Part shown: piece after piece, positions 23,161-34,235 of the stretch
How the letters are laid out: every line of letters starts with the position of its first letter
Position numbering within the stretch: position 1 is the first letter of the stretch
NCBI GenBank assembly: GCA_902805475.1
Contig: CADCSX010000008.1
Coordinates: 1,674,001 to 1,738,000, forward strand
Direction of reading: 5' to 3'
DNA: 64,000 nt
From: Entonaema liquescens
Taxonomy: Eukaryota; Ascomycota; Sordariomycetes; Xylariales; Xylariaceae
Program-made: the position numbers and the translations under genes
Notes under the pieces: generated by a model
Database searches by the model: none
What the model saw: only the letters and a program-made list of their open reading frames with translations
What the model was told of the DNA's origin: nothing

Positions 23161-24141
23161 ATGTCGAGAGCAGTTCTCATTACTGGAGCCACAGGCAAGC
23201 AGGGCGGTGCTGTCGTGAACGCATTACTGAAGGCAAATGCCGACCTTGAGATCCTTGCCCTTACACGAGATGCGCAATCAGCATCTGCTCAACGGCTGGC
23301 ACAGAAATCCCCTAAGATCAAATTGGTAACAGGCAACATGGACGCAGCCGAGAACATCTTCAAAACGGCTAGGGAGATTACCAAGACACCGATATGGGGA
23401 GTTTTTAGTGTGCAGGCAAGTATACAAAACGTTCTACACTAGTATGAGAAATGTGTTGATATACTAACATTGAAATAGGCAGCTATTGGCGGCGGTGCAA
23501 GTCACCGCACGGAAGAAATTCAAGGCAAAGCTTTAATCGACGCTTCGCTTAAGAACGGGGTCAAGCACTTGGTGTATTCGTCAGTCGACCGTGGCGGCGC
23601 CAAGTCAGACAATGATCCCACCGACATTCCGCACTTTATCAGCAAGCACAACATCGAAAAGTACCTCTTAGAGAAGACCAAGAGCGGAGAGATGGACTGG
23701 ACTATCCTCCGACCCGTTGCATTCTTCGAGAATCTCGTCCCAGGCTTCCTCGGCAAAGTCTTCGCCACGAGCTGGAAGATCACCCTGAAGAAGGACCAAA
23801 AGCTGCAGTTGATTGCGACCAGCGACATCGGCTTCTTCGCCGCCGAGGCGTTCCGCAACCCGGAGCAGTGGAAGGGCAAGAAGCTCAGTCTTGCAGGGGA
23901 CGAGCTGTCGTACGACCAGTTTGCCAAGATCTTCAAGGAGAAGACTGGCGATGACCTGCCCACCACGTACCATTTCGTCGCCGCCTTCATCAACTGGCTG
24001 TCGAAGGAGCTTGGGTATATGTTTAGGTGGTTCCGTAACGTTGGGTATGGCGCTGACATTGCGTCCCTGAAGAAGATGAATCCTGATCTGAAGGATTTTA
24101 GGACGTGGTTGGAGACGGAAAGTCAATTCAAGACACGCTAG
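23161..24141 (+). CDS. NmrA-like family NAD(P)-binding protein (atypical SDR)
   Basis: Exons 23161-23415 and 23479-24141 encode 305 residues. The Rossmann motif is VLITGATGKQGG, followed by GVFSVQAAIGGGASHRTEEIQGKALID and SSVDRGG, all hallmarks of NmrA-like/HSCARG-type proteins that sense NADP(H) and regulate transcription factors or act as reductases. The intron (63 nt) must begin with GCAAGT, since the nearby GT gives the wrong phase, so it is a GC-AG intron. The branch is ACTAAC. An in-frame Met at 23062 would give 338 residues with a basic N-terminal extension that could target mitochondria. The gene is convergent with a second NmrA-like gene (24780-25826) and follows a Zn2Cys6 factor. 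Confidence 0.9.
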
Positions 24142-24352
24142 TATACTTGGAATAGTTATGTTGTATAATATGGGAGGACATGCTTGTAATAGTATAGTTT
24201 AAATTGCTGGGAGGAATAATTATTTGACTGCTGTTAATATGAATACCTACTGTGTTATTTAATGTAGGCTTCCTGCCTTGTTTATGACGGAGTGTATCTA
24301 AATTAGCTTGTTATGTTATATACGAGGCTCACATATCGCAAGTTTCGCTACC

Positions 24353-24372
24353 TTTTTTTTTTTTTTTTTTTT
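24353..24372. repeat. 20-base T homopolymer
   Basis: An uninterrupted run of 20 T between two convergent NmrA-like genes. It is a possible slippage or assembly-error site. Confidence 0.9.
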
Positions 24373-24779
24373 GCTTCGATCACTTGCTTTGGTGTTGTAA
24401 ATCTATTACTGAATTCCCTCGAAAATCACATACCCTAGGCGCCTTATTTATCTGAATTTGGAGCTATTGTCCTATAGTGTTTCCATATAAGTGCTTAAGA
24501 GATAGGTAACTATCTATGTCTACTGAGTCATGCCTCAGGGGTCGTTGTATATACTAATTAATCAACCTTAAAGGGGTCACTAAGAAAACTATATCACTTA
24601 AGGCTCTTTAGTACCTGGATTTTCTCCTGACGCGGTATACCTGTGTCCCCGATACTAGTGGCCGCATTTAGAGGAGAAATATGACCGTCATACCACGCGG
24701 GGAAAACTACTAAATTGTAGGTACTTAGGTAGATATTATTCCTAATTATATGTGCCTATGAACTCTTTCTATCCTCTCC

Positions 24780-25826
24780 TTAAACATTTCCGACATTGAA
24801 GTAAGCACTCAGCAACTGCTCCTTCGGAACTGATCTCAGATAGTCTTCCCAGCTTACAGGCTTGACTTGGGGATATTTGTCGTTATCGTAGTCAGGACCT
24901 AGAAGTGTCTGCCCGTTGATCGCATAATATTGGAAGAATCTGTATAGACACACATCAGCCGTCAATCCTAGAAAGCGCAAAATGAGTTCCGATTACTCAC
25001 AAGAACATGTACGAGTAAATATTTTGGGGGTCCTTGTTTCTTAGTTCATGCATGTGTTTGTAAAGATCATCTACTGAACCCTGGCTTTCGAGCTTGGGTT
25101 TCACTCCGTAGACTTTCTCGAACGATTCTGCAATCTCGCGAACCGTTGCGTGCCCGCCGACAACTGTGGGGGAAATTCTTGTCAGCTATTATATAGATCG
25201 GCTTCGTCGTAAAACTTACACTTTTTGATGCCGACAGCCTCCTTATCCACGCAAACCGCTGCGGTGTATTCAGCCGCATTCCTATAGGTGGTAGCCTCCC
25301 ATATCTCTTCACCCGTGCCCCAAAACTTGAACGTCGCCGACGCAGCATCATAAGTGCCGAACACCGGGCTGAAGAAGACATCCGTGAACATGCCGACCAA
25401 GATATGCACGCCCTTGACCTTGTCCTGCGCATCCAGATAAGCCTTGACGTGGATCATCGGGTCCTTGGGGAAAAGATCCCCCAGCTTGAGCTTGGTGTAG
25501 TCCAGCGCCCAGTCCGACGCGACGTAGCGCGGGACGCCCTCTGCGGCGCAGGCGTCGATGAGCGCCTTCTGCCCGTCGACCATCAGCTTGTCGTCGCCGA
25601 GATAGCAGCACACCACCACGTCGCAGCCGGCGACAAAAGAACGGATAGCAGGTGTGTCGAAGGCGTCTCCCTTGGTAAGCGAGACCTTGGAGGATAGTGA
25701 CTCCGGGACTTTGGAGGGGTCGCGGCAGTACCCCTTAATCGTGGCGTCGGGGTATTTGAGCAGTGCCGACGCGAGTTCGCGGGCGAACTTGCCGGTAATC
25801 CCGGCGATTCCGACTGTGATGGCCAT
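24780..25826 (-). CDS. NmrA-like / isoflavone-reductase-like NAD(P)-binding protein
   Basis: Exons (minus strand) 25826-25220, 25163-25001 and 24939-24780 give 309 residues; both introns have GTAAGT or GTGAGT donors and matching phases. The N-terminus MAITVGIAGITGKFARELASAL is a TGxxG-type Rossmann motif. VASDWALDYTKLKLGDLFPKD and a C-terminal YYAINGQTLLGPDYDNDKYP fit the PCBER/isoflavone-reductase-like branch of fungal NmrA-like proteins, often reductases of aromatic or polyketide substrates. It has no signal peptide. It differs in subfamily from the convergent NmrA-like neighbour, so this is not a tandem duplicate. Confidence 0.88.
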
Positions 25827-25922
25827 GTTGAAAGATTGGTGATGGGTGTTGGTTCAAGTGCTTCTCAATGATATCTAAGTTATTCCAATGTCACGTTTTC
25901 AAATAAGGTAGGGCTTTGTGGG

Positions 25923-25929
25923 TTTTATA
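25923..25929 (-). promoter_or_regulatory. TATA box candidate of the 25826 gene
   Basis: TATAAAA on the minus strand, about 97 bases upstream of the start codon at 25826. Position and sequence fit a core promoter element. Confidence 0.4.
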
Positions 25930-26398
25930 CTGGACCGTCGATAGAGTGTCATGTACCCGGAGCTCCGTGACGCCGAGATATAGTAACCGGAGTATGTTCA
26001 TCCCGGACACCAGAAACTCAATGATTTAGGAATGATGTAAGTCCTTTTGGTTCCCGTACGGTATATTACTAATGGCAATAATTTGTAATATGATCCAGCA
26101 ATGGAATTATGCTTTTATCGGCTTAGGGGTTTGAGGCTTAATATAGAGCCTAAGTTGGGAACAACATGCCTACTATACTCAAGGCATAGGGTTCAATCTA
26201 TTAGAATAGATCCGCACTATCTAGGTTTAGGAATACAGTATTGTTTTCATTGAATCTATTTTGAACTTGGACTCTTCGACTAAGTAGTAAGGAAAGCATG
26301 AATAGTATCTAGGCAATATAGAGGTTATCCAAGTCTTAATATTGAATGAATCTATAGCTAGTTGATTCTTCAAAAAAGTTTCATTGTCTGGAAAAGAG
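25930..26398. other. Intergenic, no gene seen
   Basis: Upstream flank of the NmrA-like gene and 3' flank of the nucleoside-phosphorylase gene. The short minus frame at 26227-26448 only overlaps the last exon of the latter out of frame. Confidence 0.5.
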
Positions 26399-27681
26399 TC
26401 AAGAAATGTGCTGTGAGCCACCGATCGAAATGCTCCCAGAGCCGACATTCTGGTTACCGCGGCCCTTAAAGATGATTATTTCGCTTCCAGATAAATCTTC
26501 AGTTGTATGATCCGGATTGTCGTTTACGTTCCTTGCTGCGTTACTGTTGAATGCCGACAAATTGTCTCGTCCATGTCGACCTACTATGCGGGTTAGTAAC
26601 GTATTACATTGAAGTAGCACTGGAGTGTTGGATATGAGATAATCATATGATACTTACCGCTACCTGACGCGTAGCTTGGTGGAATTTGAGATAAGACTGC
26701 TTTAGCATATGCTGCAGCCATCGCAGCAGCATATGGTTGCCAATCCTTGTTCTTGTGTTCATCTGCGTAGTCGCATACACCCCTGATGATTCCAACGGGA
26801 ATTCGATTCAAGACACCTGCTGCTTCCATCTCTAGGCCAATGATCCCATAATTCTTTCTCAAGATGTCTCGTTTCGAAGCATTCCTCATGAGCTTCTCGC
26901 CCGATCCTATTGGACCATACCAAACTCTAGTGCGTTCTGAATTAGGCCGTCTTGGTCTTTCCACAATGTACTCATCACCATCGGCCCCTATTTCATAGAA
27001 CTGGTCATGATCTTGCCCGGGGTCCGCGAATGTCCCATTTGCGTGCCGTTTATCCTTCATATTCTCATAATATGGAAGGAATACTTTGGTCTCATATGGC
27101 GAATCCAACTTGATACTTCCAATGGCAGACCTTACAACTGGCTCTGTCTGGGCAAGGATATGGCCCTGCCGGAGAAGCTGAAGAGTCTCGTCTCCTATCT
27201 CTTTACCCAGGTCGTATGCTACGGTTCCTGAACGGTCCGTATCTGGAATGCTGACAAGAACATCGCCCAACCTAATGTCCCGTTGAGGGTTTCGTTGAAG
27301 ATCAGGGATGCCAGCAGCCTGCCGACGACCAGGTTAATACGATTGCTTTGATCTGAAAGCGAGGGTAAAAGAGCCCCAAGTTCTTCTTCGACTCACCACC
27401 CCTACTAAGAGACCAAACCAAAAGTTCGGGAAGAACTTCTTTGCCTGACTGGCAAGTGCAGCGGCTGACCCCGTCCCATACTCCTGACCAGCCGGAAGAG
27501 TTGCGATTACAACATTATGCCCACACATATCGCCGGCTCGGAACACATAATCATCGCCGCGGGCCATCCGGAACTTTCCGTCATGTTTATGATCTAGCAT
27601 ATATAAAGCGGCTTGTGCCTCAATTTCTAACGGTGCAATCCATATGATACAGTAATTTTCAGGGCATAGATCCTCCATCAC
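26399..27681 (-). CDS. PNP/UDP nucleoside-phosphorylase-domain protein with amyloid-motif-like tail
   Basis: Exons 27681-27397, 27318-26658 and 26583-26399 give 376 residues; both junctions are in phase. Residues about 8-310 form a PNP_UDP_1 domain: WIAPLEIEAQAALYMLD at the start, GTGSAAALASQ, then GLEMEAAGVL and GVCDYADEHKNKDWQPYAA, the usual closing signature in fungal NLR-type proteins. No NACHT/NB-ARC or repeat domain follows. Instead the last exon encodes a 61-residue tail rich in Asn, Asp and Ser that ends KGRGNQNVGSGSISIGGSQ plus three residues. That segment resembles the short G/N/Q/S amyloid signalling motifs found C-terminal on effectors matched to NLRs. This domain order would fit a cell-death or incompatibility effector. 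The motif call is by eye; a plain nucleosidase with a flexible tail is the alternative. Confidence 0.82.
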
Positions 27682-27772
27682 TTAGTCGTCGATGCAATGA
27701 AACAACAGAGAACTTGAACAAAGAGAGAGCACTTTTACAGTAGTTCATCGACTGTTATGTTGGGGGGTTCAC

Positions 27773-27779
27773 TTTATAG
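27773..27779 (-). promoter_or_regulatory. TATA box candidate of the 27681 gene
   Basis: TATAAAG on the minus strand about 92 bases upstream of the start at 27681. Confidence 0.4.
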
Positions 27780-28189
27780 TATGCTTCACAGAGTTCACAA
27801 CATAACACCGGTTGTCGCCAGCCTGCTTTCCCATGCTATAGGCTGGTTGTTGTGGATCACCAAAATGAGAAATCTGACGGAAAGGACCTCTCCATTCGTT
27901 CTCACGTCCTGCAATGTAACCGTACGTACCAGAAAAGGGTGTCTAGCTGCTGCTCAAAGAGAAAACGGAAATGCAGGCTACTAGTGCAAAGCCACGTCTT
28001 CGCTTGATCGGGACGCCAATCAACAGTAAAGAGCATGACATTTCTTACGCCAGCGTTGGTGCTCTTCCGGCATTTAAAAGCTGAGAATTTGGCACACATA
28101 TTGTATTAAAGAGAGAACATAATACACACCTAGATAATGTATTTCCCGCGGCACTAAATTATGCCTGGTTCAAACATCGGGCGCATATA

Positions 28190-29555
28190 ATGGATCACAC
28201 AACACCCTCTGGGGGCTCTAATGCTAGTCCTAGTTTTTCGGAACATATAGAAAGTTTCCAAAGAATCCAAAGACGAAACCAAGGATTCGCCCATCTATTT
28301 CACTTGTTGATATGGTACATTGGCTCCGAAACTCAAGTCTCTTGTATTTACTCGCAAGTCTTAATCTGCCGCAACTCATTCGAGCTCAAACTACCGGAGA
28401 CTCCTACTTCACTAAGGAAAAGGTCAATATGGCACCCCAATATTTGCTGCACTCGTTGAGGGGAATAATGAGGTTGTTAAGGCATTACTAGAGATAGAGA
28501 TACAGATACAGAGTATGGCATCGAAGTTTCCGGCTGATAAGTCATACGGCGGAAAAGGATACAATCGCGTTTTTGATCCGCCATTTATATTTTCCCCAGA
28601 GAAAGGTGTGTTTCACTACATCCTGCAGAGTGGAAATACGCGTCTATTGGAAGTCTTTTTCGCTTCGAAAAAGATTGTGCCCGATTTCGATCTCAGTCAC
28701 TTCGCCCTGCAGGCAGGGAATGAATTTAATGCTACAAAAGTCCTTGGCCAAGTCACTCAACTTGAATTTCCGGACAAAATGCCGCTTCTTATTACAGCAG
28801 CTAGAGGGGGATTCACAGCCTTTATTGAATTACTACTCGAAAAGTGCCATAACGTGGACGGGAACCATTAATACTGGAGCCACTTGCAAGAAGCAGTGGT
28901 CCATGAAAACATGGCACTAATCCAACTCTTCATTAAGAAAGGTGCGAATATCAATGGCAACGAAAAATACCGGAGTCCTTTACAAGAGGCGGCTTTAAGA
29001 GATAACAGAGGGCTTATCAGGTTGCTATTCCAAAACGGTGCCAATATAGAAGGCAACAGCAGATGCCCAAGTCCACTACAAGACGCAGTTATCAGAGGAA
29101 ACACGGGAATTGTTCAACTGCTGCTTGAGAAAGGAGCTAACGTCGAGGGGCGTCGTTCCTTCATTAATCCACTACTCTGTGCAGCTAGCCAAGGATATGG
29201 GGACATTGTTCAACTACTTCTACGCGGAAGCACCAATATTAATGATCGTGGGTACCCCAACAGCCCCTTAGCTTTGTCGATACAAGGAGGCCATGAGACT
29301 ATTGTTGAGCTACTTTTGAACCGGGGTGCTAGAGATGAGCCCTGGGACTTTGTTGGAAGAAGACTAGTGATGAGGGCAGCAGGCAGGCGACAGGTACGCG
29401 CAGTCAGTGCATTGCTTGCTTCGGGTATTAACTTTGGAGGCCATGATATGCCCTTCAAAGACCTGGGGCTCTCGCGGGAGAATGAGAAGGACCTAGCCAT
29501 CATCCATTTGTTGACTAACCATGGGGTTAAATACGAGATAAGTGGTCCTCAATGA
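28190..29555 (+). pseudogene. Ankyrin-repeat protein gene broken by two frameshifts and a stop
   Basis: Protein likeness runs through three frames. The first is open from 28190. A shift near 28290 (at ccc) opens a frame containing SISLVDMVHWLRNSS and LNLPQLIRA. A second shift near 28420 (at gaaaagg) opens a frame with GTPIFAALVEGNNEVVKALLE, the first ankyrin repeat, continuing to 28868. A TAA at 28869-28871 then sits where sister repeats have a Lys codon, after which the same frame runs to 29555 with four or more repeats (GANINGNE...SPLQEAA, GANIEGNS...SPLQDAV, GANVEGRR). Both shifts equal one missing base, so part of the damage may be assembly error. Ankyrin proteins mediate protein contacts. 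It is divergent from the nucleoside-phosphorylase gene. I see no NACHT domain. Confidence 0.65.
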
Positions 29556-30748
29556 ACCACACGTTAGAATGTAATATAGGAGTTCTAAGATAGGCGTTGA
29601 GGAATAGGGGCATTTATAACAGTTTAAAATACCCCCAGATAATTACCTATACCATATCATACACTGTAAGCTCTGTTGGCTTAAATCGCTCACTATCAGT
29701 GCTCCTTATTATTTTATACCGTTACTCCTGGTTGGGTTAAGTGAGAATATCTGACTTAAGTCTAGCCCGCTTGTGTATCATTCCATGCTTCAACTTTTTG
29801 GTCAGCCTACTGTAGGTAACATAATACGAGCGGTGATACGGCCGAGCAAACATCCAGCAAAGTATAACGCGTTAGTATACTGCTTTTATGCTGTGCTTTG
29901 ATTTACGTACTTGTAAGTGCTCCCATAGATCCTGACTTTATCAACGCAGTCTTCAAACCCCAACTTGGATTAGTACTTTTTATACGCGTATTTGGTATCG
30001 GATATGGTGCGCCGCGAAGAAAATTCTCCAACATAGCGCCACCGGTCCGATTTCCTCGCACATCTTTGTCACGCCCGGCCCCATCTACTTCAAGGTCTTA
30101 TCAAGTCGGATTATCCGTCTTGGCAATAACCCTACGGAATGAATAACGAGAGAAAATAGCGCCGTCCGGAGCCCGGGATGCGGGTTTTATTCTGCGTGGC
30201 GCCATCCCTTTGACGTTACGAACTGACGAATCAATTGGACTTGTGCTATCTTTCGCGGAGGACGGAGATAGTCGTCTTTAGAATCCCTGATATGAACTCG
30301 AAAAAGTCGAAAGGGACCCGCCCTTTGTAGAACTCTGAACGGGTTTACCCAGAGCGTACAATTTGGTCACGACATCGCTTGGGATATTGATGCCATCCTA
30401 GCCAAAAATTATGAGTGTGAATCAGTACCCCGAATTTCCCGTGTTTCTGGCCCACTTGCGACACCTGCGATCCGATAAAACGTTCCCCAACAGGCAGGTG
30501 TTGGTGTTAATCCTGGTAAAGATGCTATTGGGCGCCATTCGGATTTAGCATCACACCATCAAGTATGTAAATACCGTTTGCCGCCGTCAAGCAAACGCGG
30601 TACAAAGACTTTTCAAGATATAACAGATCAAGTGTTCCGTTTTTCTCCTTCTCTTATACCTCTTTCTGTCTTGATGCGCATGCATTGACGTGATGCTGTG
30701 CGAAGCTTCTCAGCTAGCCATCTAATTCTGACCCTAGGTTAGGTGAAA
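29556..30748. other. Promoter region of the OPT gene, no gene seen
   Basis: Mixed-composition upstream region. The only long frame (29898-30146) has no recognisable features. GC-richer blocks (30000-30200) contain scattered CCGG/CGG elements. Confidence 0.45.
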
Positions 30749-33168
30749 ATGTCGGGCCCAATCGAAACAACACCGGCCCCGGAAGATGTTCCTGGCACTG
30801 CGAAAGCGCGCAAGATAGCGACGGTGACGGAAGCATCCGTCGCAGAGAACGGTGATAAATCAGCAGTAACCTTGCAGCATGAGGCGAGTAGGGACAGCGC
30901 CGAGAATTCTCAGCGTGACGATGATACCGAGTATGTCAAGGGGCATCCCGTTATTAAGAATGGTAACTAATTGCTATAACCCCCTTTATGACCTCCGTAG
31001 TTAATACTTGATTAGGATTCGATGTGTCAAAATTCTTGATATCGCTTCGCGATGATGGCGACCCTGCATTGACATTCCGTTCCATAGTCTTGGGATCTGT
31101 CTTCACGGCCCTTTCAAGTGTTATTACTATGCTTTACATATTCAAGCCGTTCTTGGTACAAGTTTCAGCCGTCTTCATCCAGCGTACGTTCTCTTCTTAG
31201 TTCGGCTTACCAGCTTCTCTCCGCTCATATTTAATAGTCTTGGTCTTTATTTTTGGGGAAACATGGGCTCTTGCGACTCCCCGGCCAGAGAGATTCAAGT
31301 CAAAATTGGTGCAGAGAGTACTTAGATTCGTCAACTCCGGGCAGCCGTTCGGGATAAAGGAGCACGTGGTAGCGTCCCTTATCGCCTCGTCTGGTAACAA
31401 TGGTCTGTCTGGTGTTGAAGTTTATGCCGTAGAACGATTATTCTACGACCGAACCGTCTCTGCTTCTACCGCAGTTCTCGCTACTTTCTCCATGTCTCTT
31501 TGTGGATTCGTATTGGCTGGTGTTCTACGACCACTTATCGTCTATCCCGCGGAGATGGTTTATTGGTTGACGCTGCCACAGGTGGTACTCTTCCAAAATC
31601 TCCATTTCGATCGAATTGCCAACCGCGGTCGCCTTATCAAGTTTGGCTGGGCTCTTGCGTTTGCTGCCGTCTGGGAAATCTTTCCGGCGTATATCATACC
31701 ATGGTTCAGCGGAATCTCTATCTTTTGCTTGGCATCGTTAGGGGCTCCGCAGAGTACTCGTACCATATTTTCCACCATCTTTGGAGGTGCCTCTTCTAAC
31801 GAGGGGCTTGGTCTCCTAAATTTTTCCCTAGACTGGCAGTACATTCAGAGCCAATACCTATCACTGCCTCTCAAGCAACAGTTAAATTCGTGGATCGGCT
31901 ACGTTATCTTGTATTGCGCATTGCCCGGGCTCTATTACAGCAACGCATGGAACGCAAAGAGCTTCCCTTTCATGTCCACGGCTCTTTTTGCGGAAAACGG
32001 TACCGTATTTCGCCCGACGGCAGTTTTGGATGAGCGAGGCGTCGTTGATGAAAACAAATTGAAAGAGGTCGGTCTGCCGTACCTAACGTCAAGCACTGTA
32101 TGGGGGTATTTTACCCAAAACGTTGCGATAGGCGCGTTGATAACTCACGTTATTATATTCTTCGGTAAAGACATGGTTCTTGCGTGGAAGCAGGCGCGTA
32201 GTAGGACTCAACCCGATCCCCATTACCAAGCGATGCTAAAGTACAAGGAAGTACCGCAATGGTGGTACCTGGTGCTTTTTGCTCTCTGCTTTTTCGCTGG
32301 GTTAGCTGTGAACATTATAGGCGAGACTACGCTTCCTGTATGGGGATATATCATCTCTCTTCTTTTAGGGTCTTTTATTGCGCCCTTCTCCTGTGTTCTC
32401 TATGGATTGTACGGAAATGGTGTGGCAACCAACCAGATCTCTAAAATGGTCGCTGGTGCTGTACACCCGGGGCTGCCCCTAGCTAACTTATACTTCGCCA
32501 GCTGGTCTCATCAGGTCATTCTTCTTGCTGTAAACCTGGCCAACTGGCTTAAGGTCGGGCAGTATACCAAGGTGCCTCATCGAGTCATGTTTGCTACCCA
32601 GATCTACGGCACTCTGCTTGGGGCGGGCCTGAACTACGCTGTCATGACTATCATCGTCAACAGTCAACGAGAAATCCTTCTTGACCCTCATGGCAATAAC
32701 GTATGGAGCGGCTCAATCGTTCAAAGTTTCAACTCACAAGCAGTAACATGGGCCCTGGCGAAGCAGATGTACGGGGTGGAGGGGCGCTATCTCATTGTTC
32801 CCTTAGGCATCGTTATTGGTCTCGTCATACCAGTCTTCCATTGGGGATTGATTAAACTGATTCCCCGTGTGAAGGATTGGCCTATTAATACCGCATTAAT
32901 CGTCGCCTATAGTGGACTTAACTACTACGGGAATACGTCATGGATTTGGTCTTCCATTGCGGTTGGGATCTTTTCGCAGCTTTGGCTAAGACGTCGACTA
33001 CCAGGGATCTATAACAAGTATAATTACCTTATCGGGGCAGCCCTGGACGGAGGATCTCAGCTGGTGATTTTTGTTCTTTCCTTCGCAGTGTTCGGTGCCA
33101 GTGGGACGGCTTATCCGTTCCCAACATGGTGGGGGAATCCATCTGGTAACCCAGATCATTGTCTATAG
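30749..33168 (+). CDS. OPT-family oligopeptide transporter
   Basis: Exons 30749-30962, 31016-31183 and 31238-33168 encode 770 residues. The short introns (53 and 54 nt) were placed by phase and restore NGFDVSKFLISLRDDGDPAL and VFIQLLVFIFGETWAL. A charged cytosolic N-terminus of about 80 residues precedes 12-16 membrane segments. OPT signatures include a helix with TMLYIFKPF, VVLFQNLHFDR, KMVAGAVHPGLPLANLYF and the closing PTWWGNPSGNPDHCL. OPT proteins are proton-coupled plasma-membrane importers of tetra- and pentapeptides, glutathione or metal-siderophore chelates; sequence alone does not choose among them. Met 30749 is preferred over an upstream GTG. The gene is intact at full family length. 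Confidence 0.93.
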
Positions 33169-33398
33169 AAATCTTTAATCTTCAACTTTGGTATCATAGA
33201 AATCACAAGGAGCCTGCTCCATATACCAAATTATCATATGAGGTGCGAGTTTATGAAAGTGAAAAGGTAGTAACCATCTATCGATTAATTACTCAAAGTA
33301 AACCTTTTATACTCTAGTGTCTTCACAATTCGTTATTGCTGATTGACTGGGCCACTCTAACGAATTGATTGCCCGCTATACCCTGGTATCTCCCCTAG

Positions 33399-34235
33399 TT
33401 AGTCCGTCTTCGAACGGACGGCCCACCGTCTCTGGAAAATCGACGATTCCATCTTGTCGCAAGCCAATTGCCAGTCAGTGGACCACTCGCGATAGAAAGG
33501 TTGATATCCAAGCAGGCCCCCTATCCATCTACCAACAACAATGCCTACGATTTGCGAGATTCGTCTACCAAACGGTACCCAGCGCGGAAGCGAAACATAT
33601 GTCCCACCGGCATCAAACGTCTATTCGTGTAAGTTCTCGTGGCTTATCTTAAATTTTAGGGAGGGGAAAAAGGGCAACTTACACTCAAGACCTGAATCAA
33701 ATCTACCTTTTTACCAGTATCAACGACATGCTGTTGGTACTTGTACCAGTTCTCGAAGAACAACGTGTTAAGCTCGTAAACCTCAGAGCTCTTCGCACCC
33801 GACAGTAAAAACTTGACGATAGTTTTCCCCTCTTGTCGCTCCCGTTCAATTGGATACGAGCGGTGATTTGCCCACGCCTTGATGCGATACGCATCCTGTC
33901 CGGGGACGAACACAAGTTCCTTGCCCTCGACTTCGAGCCCGATCTTACCCTCCACGGCTTGTATGAACTCATCTTGATTGGCGTGGAAATGAACAGGCGG
34001 CTTGTGCGAGAAATGCTTCGCGCCCTTCTCCAGATCCATCGTCACCTCGAAGGCGAACGACCTCTCAGGGTGGTGGATAACACGTGTGCTGACGGCTCCG
34101 CCGAGCCTGCGTAGGGGAGTGGAATGTTAGCCCCCATGTAAGAACACATAACCCCACGTATTCTATAGATATAAAGGGGGCAAGAGTGTAAAACACTTAC
34201 ACTTCAATCACTTGGTCTGAATCTGAGTACTCCAT
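33399..34235 (-). CDS. Cupin-domain protein
   Basis: Exons 34235-34201, 34106-33683 and 33620-33399 give 226 residues. The tiny first exon encodes about 12 residues. The RmlC-like cupin core has PPVHFHANQDEFIQAVEGKIG, in which the H-x-H and E of cupin motif 1 bind a metal, followed by GQDAYRIKAWANH near motif 2. The last exon encodes a conserved tail (SLPRWVPFGRRISQ, GGLLGYQPFYREW) seen in fungal cupins that accompany oxidative metabolism genes. The product could be a dioxygenase or isomerase, or just a binding protein. It is convergent with the OPT gene. Confidence 0.82.

Noticed and set aside
23062..25826. Two neighbouring NmrA-like genes as a recent tandem duplication
   Set aside because: They belong to different subfamilies, have different intron positions and are convergent.
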